A DNA stretch of 64,000 bases, from assembly GCA_030847615.1 (NCBI GenBank), contig JAUMIR010000004.1, forward strand, positions 272,761,501-272,825,500, given 5' to 3'. The translations under genes were made by a program, and so were the position numbers. The stretch is from Gambelia wislizenii. Lineage: Eukaryota > Chordata > Lepidosauria > Squamata > Crotaphytidae. Position 1 is the stretch's first letter. Each line of letters begins with the position of its first letter. The notes under the pieces were generated by a model. The model was not told where the DNA came from and searched no databases. It saw only the letters and a list, made by a program, of their open reading frames with translations. Positions 1 to 10,171 of this stretch are shown in pieces.

Positions 1-173
1 GACTCCTGCCTGGCTTCCACATTAGCGGAGAAAATGGCAGTGATGGTGGCAGCTTCAGTGATGGGTGATGTCCTGGTTGAATTCTGGACCATTTTCTCTA
101 GATAATGGGGAGTGGGGGCAACAGGCCATCTCCAAAGTCAGGATATGCTGGCAGGGAGCTAGTTAGATGAGCA
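1..173 (+). mobile_element. Type-A MITE, right end only (cut by window start)
   Basis: The segment matches, by eye, the right ends of the MITEs at 14626-15128 and 60594-61119. Shared features are a GATGGTGGC/GTGATGG block, then TGGACCATTTTCTCTAG, then a degraded terminal hairpin around AGGATATGCTGG and the end motif TAGATGAGC. The left part lies outside the window. It is non-coding, with no transposase. The superfamily is not assigned because I could not define a target duplication. Confidence 0.6.
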
Positions 174-1902
174 CAAAGAGATAAACTAGGAGAAGCTGCT
201 GCACTTTGCACTCATCTGAGCCTACAGGGAAGGGCAAGACTCTGTCCCATCCTATCTTCCCTCCTGTGAAAGTGCACATTACTTTTGCATTTTGAACTCA
301 GTTTGCAGCAAATGAAGTAAGCTGAGAACAAAGGGAGAAATCAGAAGGAACAACTGGGACATTTTAAAAACAGCTTCAATGTGGGGCAGCAAAAGATTAA
401 TTGGGACTGTCCCTGTGAAACTGGGACAGCTGGCGGGTATGGCATCCCCTTATTGGAAACCTTCAAACTGGGCAACTTCTCCCAGCCAACGAACCTTGGA
501 GGGCCACACCTCTCCCCCACTAATTCCACCCTGAAAACATCACCCTAACACCATCTGGCAGCCATTTCACAAGGCTTCCTCAATCCTGTTTTAGGACCAG
601 GGTGGCTCCTTTCTCCAAACAGGAAATGACCATATTTTACTTCCCAGTTTTGAGAAACAACCCCCACCCAGGCCTAAAACAGCTGAGGGCTCCAGTCCAA
701 CACTGCAGAATTGACCCACACCAGTCCCCTAGAGTGTGGTGAACCTTTTACATTTTTTTTTAAATGGGAAAGAGGGGGCATGGAGGCATGAAAGTGTTCA
801 TCTCAAGCTTTTTCTGTTCTTAGGTTGGAAACTCTTTCAACGCAGCAGCCACTCTGCTGGTATACTTGCAGCGTATTTCTGATTCCAAAGGATTGCTCTG
901 TTAGACTAGAATTGGAAATGCTGTACAGAATGTGAGTCTCATCTGCATAATTTGCTTCATTTGATGAAAATAGGGAAAGAACATCTAGAGCATTTTCCCC
1001 ATGTTGAAATCTTCATAGCAATCATTTCATGATTTGGAAACTCTTGAAATAAAATGATGACTCAGACTCCTTGATTTCATATTAGGAAAAAAAATAAACA
1101 GATATGTCTGGGATGCTAATAGAATGCAAGCTAATTATGCCTGTATGTGAGCTAATTATGTTTCTATGAATAAAACAAAACTGAGTATGGTGGACACCCA
1201 TGTTAATGTTCTGTAAGGAATAACTTTAATTGTGCAGAAGCCAGTTCTGGAACCACAGCATGCAGCACTATGAGGATGAACCAAATTTGCTGGGACCAAG
1301 GAGGAGGAGACTTAGTCTAAGGTTGTGGTACAACATTAAACATGAGGACGCAAAGCCAGAAAATATATTAGGCTCCATCCACCCCCTCCGCTTCCTTTTT
1401 GGATGCAGCAGTCAACAAAGGAGAAAATTGGAGAGCAAGTTAGGAACATGGTGGCATGGACCTAATCACACCTCAGGGTTTGTTGGCAGCATAGCAGGAG
1501 AGTGAGGTGGCAGTGATTTCACTGTCACTCCTGTTTTTTGTGGTCTGCGCTGGCAGAAGTGTGGGTGGGGAGTTTTCTTTTGGTTCCACCTGCACACACC
1601 ACATAAGTTGTGGTGTCAGGTTGTCTATTCTTTCATAGTTTTATCCAGATCAGGTGACAGCCCTGTTGCAGCAAAATCCAGTATCTTCAGATCCAGGAAA
1701 CCTATTCAGTGTATCCATGTTGGCAATACACCAAAACGAAATACATAAAAGAGCAATACCTTTCTTGGCCAACCAAAATCTAGCAATCATTCTGAGCAGA
1801 TGCCATCTTAGATTATATTTAGAGAGTGCAAATAAAGGAATGTAAGCACAGGTTATCTCAAATTTTATAAATATACAGTAATAGCCAAACATAGGTGAAA
1901 CC
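174..1902. other. No gene recognised
   Basis: No repeat family or exon that I recognise. The longest open frames are short and have no domain-like pattern. The part at about 880-1180 is AT-rich and repeat-free and holds CTAATTATG twice just downstream (1131-1158), so it is a weak candidate for conserved noncoding DNA. Confidence 0.4.
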
Positions 1903-1993
1903 TGTGGCATCACTAAGGCTGGTGTCATTTCTCCTTCTGACAGTGTCACCTGGTGCAGTTTGGCCTCTCCACATACCCCTAGTGCAGCCACTG
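1903..1993 (+). repeat. Short dispersed repeat B, copy 1
   Basis: A roughly 90-bp sequence running GTGGCATCACTAAGGCTGG, TGTCACCTGGTGCAGTTTGG, then CCCCTAGTGC. Three further copies lie at 15722-15812 (minus), 50021-50110 and 52953-53042. It has no coding capacity. The paired GGTGTCA/TGACACC motifs suggest a small MITE, but no target duplication was found. Confidence 0.6.
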
Positions 1994-2571
1994 GGTGAAA
2001 CACATGTTTTGGCATATCTCAAGGCATGGCTCATATTGTTATGAGAATCATGTGAAAGAATGGATAAACATTGTGCTAATGCAGAAACATGTATCTGGAC
2101 ACATCTCTCTGCTAGCTTGACTCACTAGGCAGAGGCGTTCTTTCCATTGGGGAGGGTAAAACCTGTATTTTAAGATTCATTGCATTTGGCAGCTTCATTT
2201 CTAAAGCAAGTAGCAGCTTCAGTGGGCAGATATAAATGAGAGAATTTTTTTAAGCATAGGAGGAAAGGACAATTCATAACTAACTTCAATCCTACTGATT
2301 TCAGTGGCTTTGCTCTAACTATGACTACATTTGGGACCAGCCTAATAAGCATTATTGTACCTATATTCATTTTTGAATTCTTCATATATTATACATTTTT
2401 TTCTGATCCTGACATCCTGTTCAAGAAGAATTTGGACAAGCATGCCATAAGCAAATAGACAATACTAAAATGTGACAATATAATGAGAGACAGAGTCAGT
2501 GTCTTTGTGTTCTTCCCCTGGATGTTTATGTAATGTTTGAAGGGACCATTAGCTACTGTTGGCTCCTGGTT

Positions 2572-2960
2572 TCATAGAATCATAGAGTTAGAAGAGACCA
2601 CAAGGGGCATCCAGCCCAATCCCCTGCCATGCAGGAATACACAATCAAATCATTCCTGACAGATGGCCATCCAGCCTCTGTTTAAAAACCTCCAAAGAAG
2701 GAGACTCCACCACATTACGAGGCAGCATATTCCACTTCCAAACAGCTCTTACTGTCAGGAAGTTCTTTCTAATGTTTAGGTGGAATCTCTTTTCTTGTAG
2801 TTTGAACCCATTGCTCCATGTCCTAGTCTCTGGAGCAGCAGAAAACAAGCTTGCCCCATCCTCAGTATGACATCCCTTCAAATATTTAAACATGGCTATC
2901 ATGTCACCTCTTAACCTTCTCTTCTCCAGACTAAAGATTTCTTCTTCTCCAGATTCCTTG
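2572..2960 (-). mobile_element. CR1 LINE, 5'-truncated 3' end
   Basis: The minus strand encodes the C-terminal end of the CR1 reverse transcriptase ORF: a [12 protein letters not shown] motif, FKYLKGC, RKNFLTVRAV and a final SLEVFKQRLDGHLSG. The low-coordinate edge carries TCATAGAATCATAGAG, the reverse complement of the CR1 3' terminus. Only about 0.4 kb remains, the usual severe 5' truncation of CR1. No catalytic domain is left, so it is a dead copy. Confidence 0.93.
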
Positions 2961-3933
2961 CATTCCTGGCCACATGAGTGGCTACAAGACACAATTGGTT
3001 TCTCACTCTAAAGTCTTAAACAGATTCATTAAATACTGAAATCATTGAAAAATTTGTAGAAGGGATTAAACTTGGAACAATTCTCTAAACTGCAGTTTAT
3101 ATATAGCACTCTAATATTGAAAACTTTGCAGAAAAGTTTATTACTATCATGGGACATCCTGGGAAAGGGTTTTTCTTCTTTCAGACAGCTACAATTCTTG
3201 GAAAAATGGAAAAGTTGTGCTTCATTTCTTCCCACAATTGGGTTCATCCATTTTTCATGAGAACGGAATGCAGATCAATGCATTCACTAGAGTACAAGTG
3301 GGATGTCAGAATTGGTTTTAAATTGTGGTACAACAGCCCTTTGACCAATATAACATTTCATTGTATGAGTATGTCAAAAGCAACATAATGGGAGCATCTT
3401 GCTCTTCTAAAGTACATCTTTTGTACTCTCAGAATGAAAACAATATCAAAATAAGGTGAAATGTACTTTTTGCATTTGATTTGCTCCAAGCTTGGAATCT
3501 CCAAAGTTATATTAATTTTCACCCTTCTGTGCTATTGTGTGGCAGCTTTCTTGAAATATATATTTCTTTATCACAGAAAGGACTAATGAGAATGTGAAGG
3601 CTAAACTCAAAGGGCTCTGTTCATATAAAAAATTTCAGTTCTAAGCTGAAAAGGATCTCCTACATGTAATTATTTCAAAATGTTCAGTGTTTCCTGGTAA
3701 TAATGATTAATATTAGCAACAAAGGATGAAGTAGTCACAGTTTTCTAATGAAGGGCATAAAACAGAATGGAAAAATTACTTACTCCTGAGATAAAGGAAA
3801 GATTTGTTTTAGATGAACAAAGACATATAATGATCCCCTGTTTTTTCCACAATGAATATATTATTACAGTGGCATTTGCAAAATATTTCCAGAAAAAAAG
3901 GCCAGGGATTTTATAGAATTCACACAAAATATT
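2961..3933. other. No gene recognised
   Basis: AT-rich unique-looking DNA between two CR1 fragments. Two overlapping plus-strand frames at 3072-3388 are short and show no domain pattern. Nothing else identified. Confidence 0.4.
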
Positions 3934-4368
3934 TATAGAATCATAGAGCTAGAAGAGACCACAAGGGGCATCCTGTCCAACCCCCTGCCATGCAGGAATA
4001 CACAATCAAGTCATTTCCAACAGATGGCCATCCAGCCTCTATTTAAAAACCTCCAAAGAAGGAGACTCCACCACACTCCGAAGCAGTATATTCCACTTCT
4101 GAACAGTTCTTACTGACAGGAAGTTCTTCTTAATGTTTAGGTGGAATCTCTTCCTGTAGTTTGAACCCACTGCTCCGTGTCCTAGTCTCTGGAGCAGCAG
4201 AAAACAAGCTTGCCCCATCCTCAATATGACATCCCTTCAAATATTTAAACATGGCTATCATGCCCCCTCTCAACCTTTTCTTCTCCAGACTAAACATGTC
4301 CAGCTCCCTAAGCCACTCCTCATAGGGCATGGCTTCCAGACCACCCACCATCCTGGTCACCTTCCCTT
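3934..4368 (-). mobile_element. CR1 LINE, 5'-truncated 3' end
   Basis: Same part of CR1 as at 2572-2960, with a little more of the 5' side ([16 protein letters not shown] in the minus frame). Frameshifts break the frame between YLKGC and the terminal SLEVFK block. The CR1 terminus is at 3934 (TATAGAATCATAGAG). The two copies are independent insertions because their 5' truncation points differ. Confidence 0.93.
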
Positions 4369-4419
4369 GTTTCAAAAGTGAAGGTAGCTGTGTTTACCAT
4401 AATTTTTTTAAAAAAATTA

Positions 4420-4620
4420 TAAAATCCTAAGGAATCTTGAGATTTGCAGCTGTCTGAAGTACTTAGAATTCTCTGCCAGAGAGCTCTAATGCTGTGTAGT
4501 TCAGAGAATTCCATGTATAGTATCTCACCAAGCTATAAATCCCAGGAATCCATAGAATGGAGCCTTGACACCGGTGGTGTCAAACTAGTATAGCTGTACA
4601 GTGTGGATACCCACATGATC
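4420..4620. repeat. MITE-like repeat C, copy 1 (degraded)
   Basis: Contains the paired motifs AAATCCTAAGGAATCTTGAGA and TAAATCCCAGGAATCCATAG, followed by GTGGTGTCAAACTAG and a TGTGGATACC end. Related copies are at 12596-12880 and 57440-57740, where the two motifs form inverted arms. The family resembles a common squamate MITE with an ATCCTGGGATTTGTAGTTTG arm, recalled from general knowledge. Non-coding. Confidence 0.5.
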
Positions 4621-5696
4621 TCTTCATTAGGCAAGATAATTTAAAAAGCAGCAGTGAGGGGAGAAAAAACCCAACAATTACATCCTAATATGGGACGAGG
4701 GAGGCAGGGTCTGTAAACATTCAAATATGTTTTGTATAGATGATGTTTTGTTTTTCATCTGGAATAAATCAATGTGTGAGCCTCCTTTAATAAAACAACA
4801 AAAACACAACACAACCCATAATATCATATTGTAATCATGTAAATTCCTGTCTTTGTCCTGGGCAAAATAGGCTGTCTCCTTTATCAGTAGAAAAGGAAGG
4901 GATACTAGATTATCTTTACAGTGTATGTGTAAAGTGGAGGTGTACAGTGTACAGTGGAGGTGATCAATCGATTGAACTAATCTTCTGATCAATCTCTTTT
5001 GTAGAAAAGTTATTCTGCATTTTCTTGTTCTTGTGTTAACAAGTCACAAAAGTGAAAACATTGAAGGTATTTTCTTACTGTAGGAGACGAACTAGGTTCA
5101 TTAAAATCAGTAGAGAAAGGAATGGATTACACAAGGCTGTACAGCCACATGTGAGTTCCTGAAATGGTATAGGTGGTCTACAAAACATGGCAATTTTGGG
5201 TTTGCCAAATTCTGTCCTTAATGAACAACTATAGCTGGACTGTGAGCCCTCACTCTCTGCCCAGCTAAAGGAAGTTTCACTCCACAGCCAAAGATGGACT
5301 GTGTTGTTCTTTATGACATGGAAATGTCTAGAAATGTGACTGAGGTTCAAGAAAATTAAGTGCTGAATAAATCCTTGCTTCACTATATCTAATTCAGAAT
5401 AGCTTGCAAGTACATCTCTTTTTAAAACAAACCAATGTTGAAGAGGGGGTGGGAAGCTGTGTTTGAGGAGATGACACTTACTATGCCCTGTCAGGTCACA
5501 CAATCCAAACAGAAAGAGGCATTGTTTCCCACTCCACACTGTCTCCAATGGGAGGAGATTTGTTGGCAAATGTGGGAGATTGTTGTGTATATCTCAAGCG
5601 GAATAATCATATTGGCAAAGCAGAAGTTGAACAACAACCAGTCACATACCCACTCACACTTCCACAGGGTCTAGCAGGGAAAATAAAAGAGCTTTT
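4621..5696. other. No gene recognised
   Basis: No known repeat or exon seen. A 164-codon minus-strand frame at 5075-5569 is open but has a cysteine-, histidine- and tryptophan-rich composition typical of chance frames and no recognisable domain. Confidence 0.4.
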
Positions 5697-6240
5697 GACT
5701 TCATCATATGCGGACGCCTAATGATCGTGAAAGGATGCACATTCCAGACAACGACATCCTTTCATATCTTGTTAAAAAGCTGCACTTTTTTATTGATGGT
5801 CCAAGCCATCAATAGATCTACCATAGTGATTTGTTGCTGGCATTGTCAGTGTTTGTATCCATGCACCATTGCACTCATGTGAATGCAGCATCAATGGGCA
5901 AACACTTCCTGTTGAGATCGCAACAACCAGGTAGGGGACACTCTTTTTATGACACCCCCCCCCAGGTACTTGGGACTTTTAAAGTTTGGTTTTATGCTTT
6001 GCTGTAATTTTTGTGGGTTTTTTTAACTTTAAAATTTCCTGTTCTAGCATCTTCTCATGAGAATCACCAAGATCAGGAACCCAGAAGTAAATGGAGCTCT
6101 GTTTATGCTCTGTTACTGCTGGGGAGGCCTCTTTAATGCCAGTAAAGGTAGGCCTGGTATGGGGGGTTCTTTTGCAGGCATAAAAGAACAGAATTTATGT
6201 CAGCAAAAGAACATTAAAGTGGGGTGGTCTGATAAAGTTC
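5697..6240 (+). mobile_element. Foldback element F1
   Basis: About 540 bp, colinear with the reverse complement of 37038-37615. Shared landmarks are CGCCTAATGATCGTGAAAGG, TAGTGATTTGTTGCTGGCA, CATCAATGGGCAAACAC, TACTTGGGACTTT, TCATGAGAATC and GTGGGGTGGTCTGATAAAG. The left end (TGACTTCATCATATGCGG) has drifted from the family terminus; the right end is GTGGTCTGATAAAGTTC. A TTTATTGATGG...CCATCAATAG hairpin sits inside. No transposase. Confidence 0.8.
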
Positions 6241-7679
6241 TTAGTCTTCTTTGTAAAACATATTAAAAGAGCTCTACTTACTAAAACTTGTGCATAATCA
6301 AACACAAAGTCTAAAGGAGGAGAGAGAGGGAAGAAATGTTGGCTGTAGGTTAGAGTGATGCAGGAAGTGGGTGAGTGTGGTAAGACAAACTATCAGAAAG
6401 TCACTGCAGTACAAACCAGCAATGCTGAGTATGGGCTTGCAAAGACTGCTAACTGAAACAGAATTTACTGTGCCAGCTGAGAGGCAGGCATAATTCTGGT
6501 TCTGTTTGCCGAAGGTATAGGGAAAAATGATATAGGAAGGTATAGGCTTCCCCCAATATGACCAATCATCCCATTTTAACCCCCCCACCACCACCAGTGG
6601 AGCAGCCAGAGTGGTGGGAGTCTATCCTCCAGAGAGGAGTTCTTTTAGCAGACATCTCTTTCTGCCTCTGAAAGGAAAGCTTCACTCCACAGTATCATTT
6701 GGCTTCTGAGTGTACCATCCTGGAACCGTAGGCCTTCAATCTTTTTATTTTGTTTTCCTTTTTTTATTTGATATGGCATGTAACATTGCAGTTATACTGA
6801 GCAGGTCTTGGGTGCTATGCACCTGGACTTTTGTGTGTGTGGGGGGCAGGGAGACACCATTTCCTGCTCATCCTCAGGCATGGGGGTAACTTCTCTTGAA
6901 TTATTTCTCACCAAATTTCTCACCTACTTATTTTGTTTTTAATATGGAAAATTTGGGCATACAAAGTTGGAAGCTTTGAATAGTGGATCAAAAGGAATAT
7001 ATGTGTGCATGCTTCTTTGAATCACACTTTAAAACTCTGTCAAAATGTTTTTTCTTTCAACAGCTATAAGATCAAAATGCAATGTTTTAAAATGAGCTGA
7101 CTTCCACAGAGCTATCAGCATTAGCAAAAAAAGCAGGGAAAGAACAGATAACAGCTTTTCCTGTAGAAATAGAATTGAGATGGCATGCCTGGCCTTTAGC
7201 TATAGCTACTAAACAGAAAAAGTGCATACATTAAGTCAAGCTAACTCTACAGTCCTTTTAATTGAAAGTGTGTCATTGATTCATATACTTTAAGCCTCTC
7301 CCACTATATTTTTCTTAGTTTATATCTTATTGGAAAATGACTCATCAGCAATGGATGAGGTACATGTTTTTTTAAAATGTTCTGTTTATTGTGGGCAGAT
7401 CACTGCAATTCCATGTAATTTTTAAATAGGTAATAATTTTATTAAGAATGTTGTTCTGTTAAGAAAATCAGTTATAAAATATCTTAGATTCTCACTGATT
7501 TGTGCTACTGGTTTGAAAGAATCGAGGTTGTGATCAAAGATTATTTTGTATCTCACAGGGTCAGCAGACGTACCTTAATCAGTAAATTCACTGTTGCTGC
7601 TAAAATTCCACTTATCAAGAACCATGTGTTTATTGATAAATAAAAAAAACATCTTTCTTGTGTGCTAGACTCAAGTCCA
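6241..7679. other. No gene recognised
   Basis: Repeat-poor, AT-rich DNA. The part from about 7070 to 7480 shows no repeat I recognise and could be conserved noncoding sequence, but nothing in the window proves it. A run of C at 6580-6590 and T runs at 6755-6765 are simple sequence. Confidence 0.4.
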
Positions 7680-7693
7680 CTTTTAGATAGCCT

Positions 7694-8099
7694 TAAAAAA
7701 TATTTTAAACTTAAAACATACAACATACATAATTCATTCTTTCATCTATATTTAATGATACATAATTTTCATCTTAATTATTGACATAAATTAATTACTC
7801 CTTACCCCACTACATAGTGCTCCTCACCCCACCCTGGACCATCTATGCCATTTATTTCATTCCATTTTCAAAAATTTCAATGATTCTCTTGGAGGTGCAT
7901 GCCCCTTTTTTCTTTAAAAAAACTCCATATTCTACAAATGGCTTCTATATTTCATCAAAATTACAACTTTTCCATAATCCTTTTTAAACTTTTATCATTA
8001 ATAACTATATCCCAAACTTCTCTATACCATTCCTCTATTTGATAAACACCTTGAATCTTCCAGTTTCTGGGTATCATTAATCTTGCTGCTGTAGCAATT
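7694..8099 (-). mobile_element. L1 LINE 3' fragment with 14-bp target duplication
   Basis: A 406-bp insertion flanked by CTTTTAGATAGCCT at 7680-7693 and 8100-8113. The minus strand encodes the tail of L1 ORF2: ATAARLMIPRNWK followed by IEEWYREVWD, which parallels the ITSARILYASLWKK...MEEWLSKL end of the L1 at 31.3-35.9 kb. The rest is 3' UTR. The expected poly-T at the low-coordinate edge is replaced by an AT-rich TTAAAAAATATTTTAAAC, so the tail has decayed or was unusual. Confidence 0.85.
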
Positions 8100-8113
8100 C
8101 TTTTAGATAGCCT

Positions 8114-8612
8114 CGAGAATCAATCCAAGGGTTGTCTAAATGGTCAAAATAATCCTAATGGAATTCACTTGGAAGGTCATCTGTCTAAACGGACATTTGC
8201 ATTGATGTGTTGTATTTGGAAGAAGGGCAGCCAAATACACCATAAGCTCCATCAGGGAAGCTTTTGTTGCTTTTCCCAGAGTTTTTAAAAAGCTCCATAG
8301 AGATTGTGCATGTCCGCTCATTAAGACATTTGCATCCCTGAGCTGATTGGCTGGATGAGCATGGGGGTGGGGCTTGCAAACAGGCCAAGCACCTGCTGCT
8401 TCCATGTTAGATTTTCAGCTAAGCAAGAGATTGGTAAGGCGATAAAACAGCAGTCTTTTCTTCTCTTTACTCTTTTTTCTTTTTTTTTCTTTTGTAAATG
8501 TGAAATATTGCTTGTGCACACCATGGTAACCTTTTTTTCCCAAAAAAATGCAGCAGTGGCAGATTTTAAAGTGCGAGTAATTCACTCGCAGCTGCCGTCT
8601 TGGCTAGGGGGC
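8114..8612 (+). repeat. Dispersed repeat D, copy 1
   Basis: Matches 47552-47930 and its continuation at 48527-48640. Shared blocks are GGTTGTCTAAATGGT, a CATGTTGGATTTTCGCC-like block (here CATGTTAGATTTTCAGC), GAGCATGGGGG/GGGCGGAGCTTGC, and GAGTAATTCACTCG. The outer motifs TGTCTAAATGG and CCATTAAGACA (8634) are inverted relative to each other, as in a DNA transposon. No protein is encoded. Classification unknown. Confidence 0.65.
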
Positions 8613-9805
8613 ATGTGAGGTTTATGGGGGATCTAAACCCATTAAGACAGTTCGCAGCTGCTGTGAATTGCTACTACTCTGGAGCAACCCTCCCCTCTCA
8701 TAGATGAGCCCCCAGTTTGGCGCTAAGTCTCACCTACCCCATGCTAGAGACAATAACCAGAGCCAACACCTTTTTGAGGTGGGGCAGTAATTCAGTGATA
8801 GTGCATAACACTTTGCATTCAGATGGTGCATGGGCAAGTTCAAGTATCTCTAGAAATGTATTGTTTATTATCATTTGTTTAGTATGTTTTAATCCCACCT
8901 TTCTTCCAACAGGGAACTACATGAGGTGTACATTGTCTAAACACAGGCCTGCTTAGCTTTTGGAAGGTGGTTGTATTATTTTTCCATAGATTATATCCAG
9001 GGGTATTTACCAGAGATCTGCCAGCCAGAGTATGTAGCACTGAGCTATATGTACTAACTATCCAACTGTTTCACTTGTCCATAAACCTTAAAGAATCATT
9101 TTCTGTGTATTCTTAAGTTCTTCCTTGACCTACTGTGCTGTGTGGTATATTTAACAGGTTCTTGTCAGTATGGATAGTAGGCTTGGGGAAGGCCTTCTAT
9201 TCAAATCCAGATAAGTGGATCACAGCCTCCTGTTAGGCTGGTAATAAAACAACAATACAGATAAGAGAGGAACTTGTTTTTAACTCTCTAGGGGAAATCT
9301 AGGTACCATTTGAACATGTTGTATGATATTACCCATTTGCTGAGCCTCTGGTATTTGCTGTCCTATGTAGCATCTCCACCTACAACAATCTGGAAGCAGC
9401 CAGCTGGAATATCTTCAAAGAACAGTAATTATCTTTAATAGCACACTCCAGAAATTTACATGAGACAATGATTACTCAGCATGCATGATTGCTGCTGGAA
9501 ATTTCCAACTTAATCCAAAAATATAAGGCAATAGAAATAACACCATAGTGAAAGAGTGAAACAAGGACAGAGGTGGAGCAAAACATAACATCTGATTTAA
9601 AAATAACAAAGATGAGAGGAACACAAAGAGACATGCAATTCAACCTTATTACATATGATAATTCCAAAGTATCTTCTATTTAATTGAGATGTACTACCTG
9701 GTAATATTACCAAGTATGACCTCAAAGCATATAAATGAACTTATACTTGTTCTAAGTATACATGACTACAAGGGATCTTGTAACTTTGGCCAATAGTGTG
9801 TCTTA
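8613..9805. other. No gene recognised; old LINE tail at 8861-8940
   Basis: The short stretch TTAATCCCACCTTTCTTCC near 8890 resembles the reverse complement of the ATCCCGCCTTTCTCC-type tail shared by L2-like LINEs and their SINEs. The rest shows nothing identifiable. Confidence 0.35.
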
Positions 9806-10133
9806 GGAGATTTTCAGACCTGCAAAATGCCGGTTTGCCGCGCGAGCAGCCTCCCGAAACTGCTGCGCGGCAAGGGTCTACTTCGGACGACGCTGTGCCT
9901 CTCGCGAAACCGTCCGTGTCACTTCCGTGAAGCTTGGGGCGGCTCAGCGCCATATTTCAATCACGGGCAACCTCCGTGATTGAAATATGGTGCTGAGCCG
10001 TCCCAAGCTTCACGGAAGTGACACGGACGGTTTCGCGAGAGGCACAGCGTCATCCGAAGTAGACCCTTGCCGCGCAGCAGTTTCGGGAGGCTGCTCGCGC
10101 GGCAAAACGGCATTTTGGCAGGTCTGAAAATCT

Positions 10134-10135
<2 letters not shown>
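9806..10135. mobile_element. Foldback element F2, near-perfect palindrome
   Basis: Two arms of about 161 bp (9806-9966 and 9974-10135) are inverted copies with few mismatches, separated by a 7-base loop GCAACCT. Ends are GGAGATTTTCAGACCTGC and GCAGGTCTGAAAATCTCC. The arms are GC- and CpG-rich (TTTCGCGAGAGG, GCCGCGCAGCAG), unlike the surrounding DNA. The core TCACGG...CCGTGATT and neighbouring blocks recur in the more diverged copy at 47934-48523. High arm identity suggests recent origin or arm homogenisation. No coding capacity. Confidence 0.93.

Positions 10136-10170
<35 letters not shown>
10136..10170. repeat. (CA)n microsatellite
   Basis: An uninterrupted CA run begins at the last base of the F2 palindrome, so the target duplication on that side cannot be read. 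Confidence 0.97.

Positions 10171-10171
<1 letters not shown>

Noticed and set aside
5075..5569. 164-codon minus-strand open frame
   Set aside because: No known domain, chance-like residue composition, no sign of splice sites or codon bias, and no neighbour that suggests a gene.
9820..10120. CpG-dense stretch resembling a CpG-island promoter
   Set aside because: The CpG density is entirely within the foldback arms and ends at their borders; no transcript start or exon nearby.
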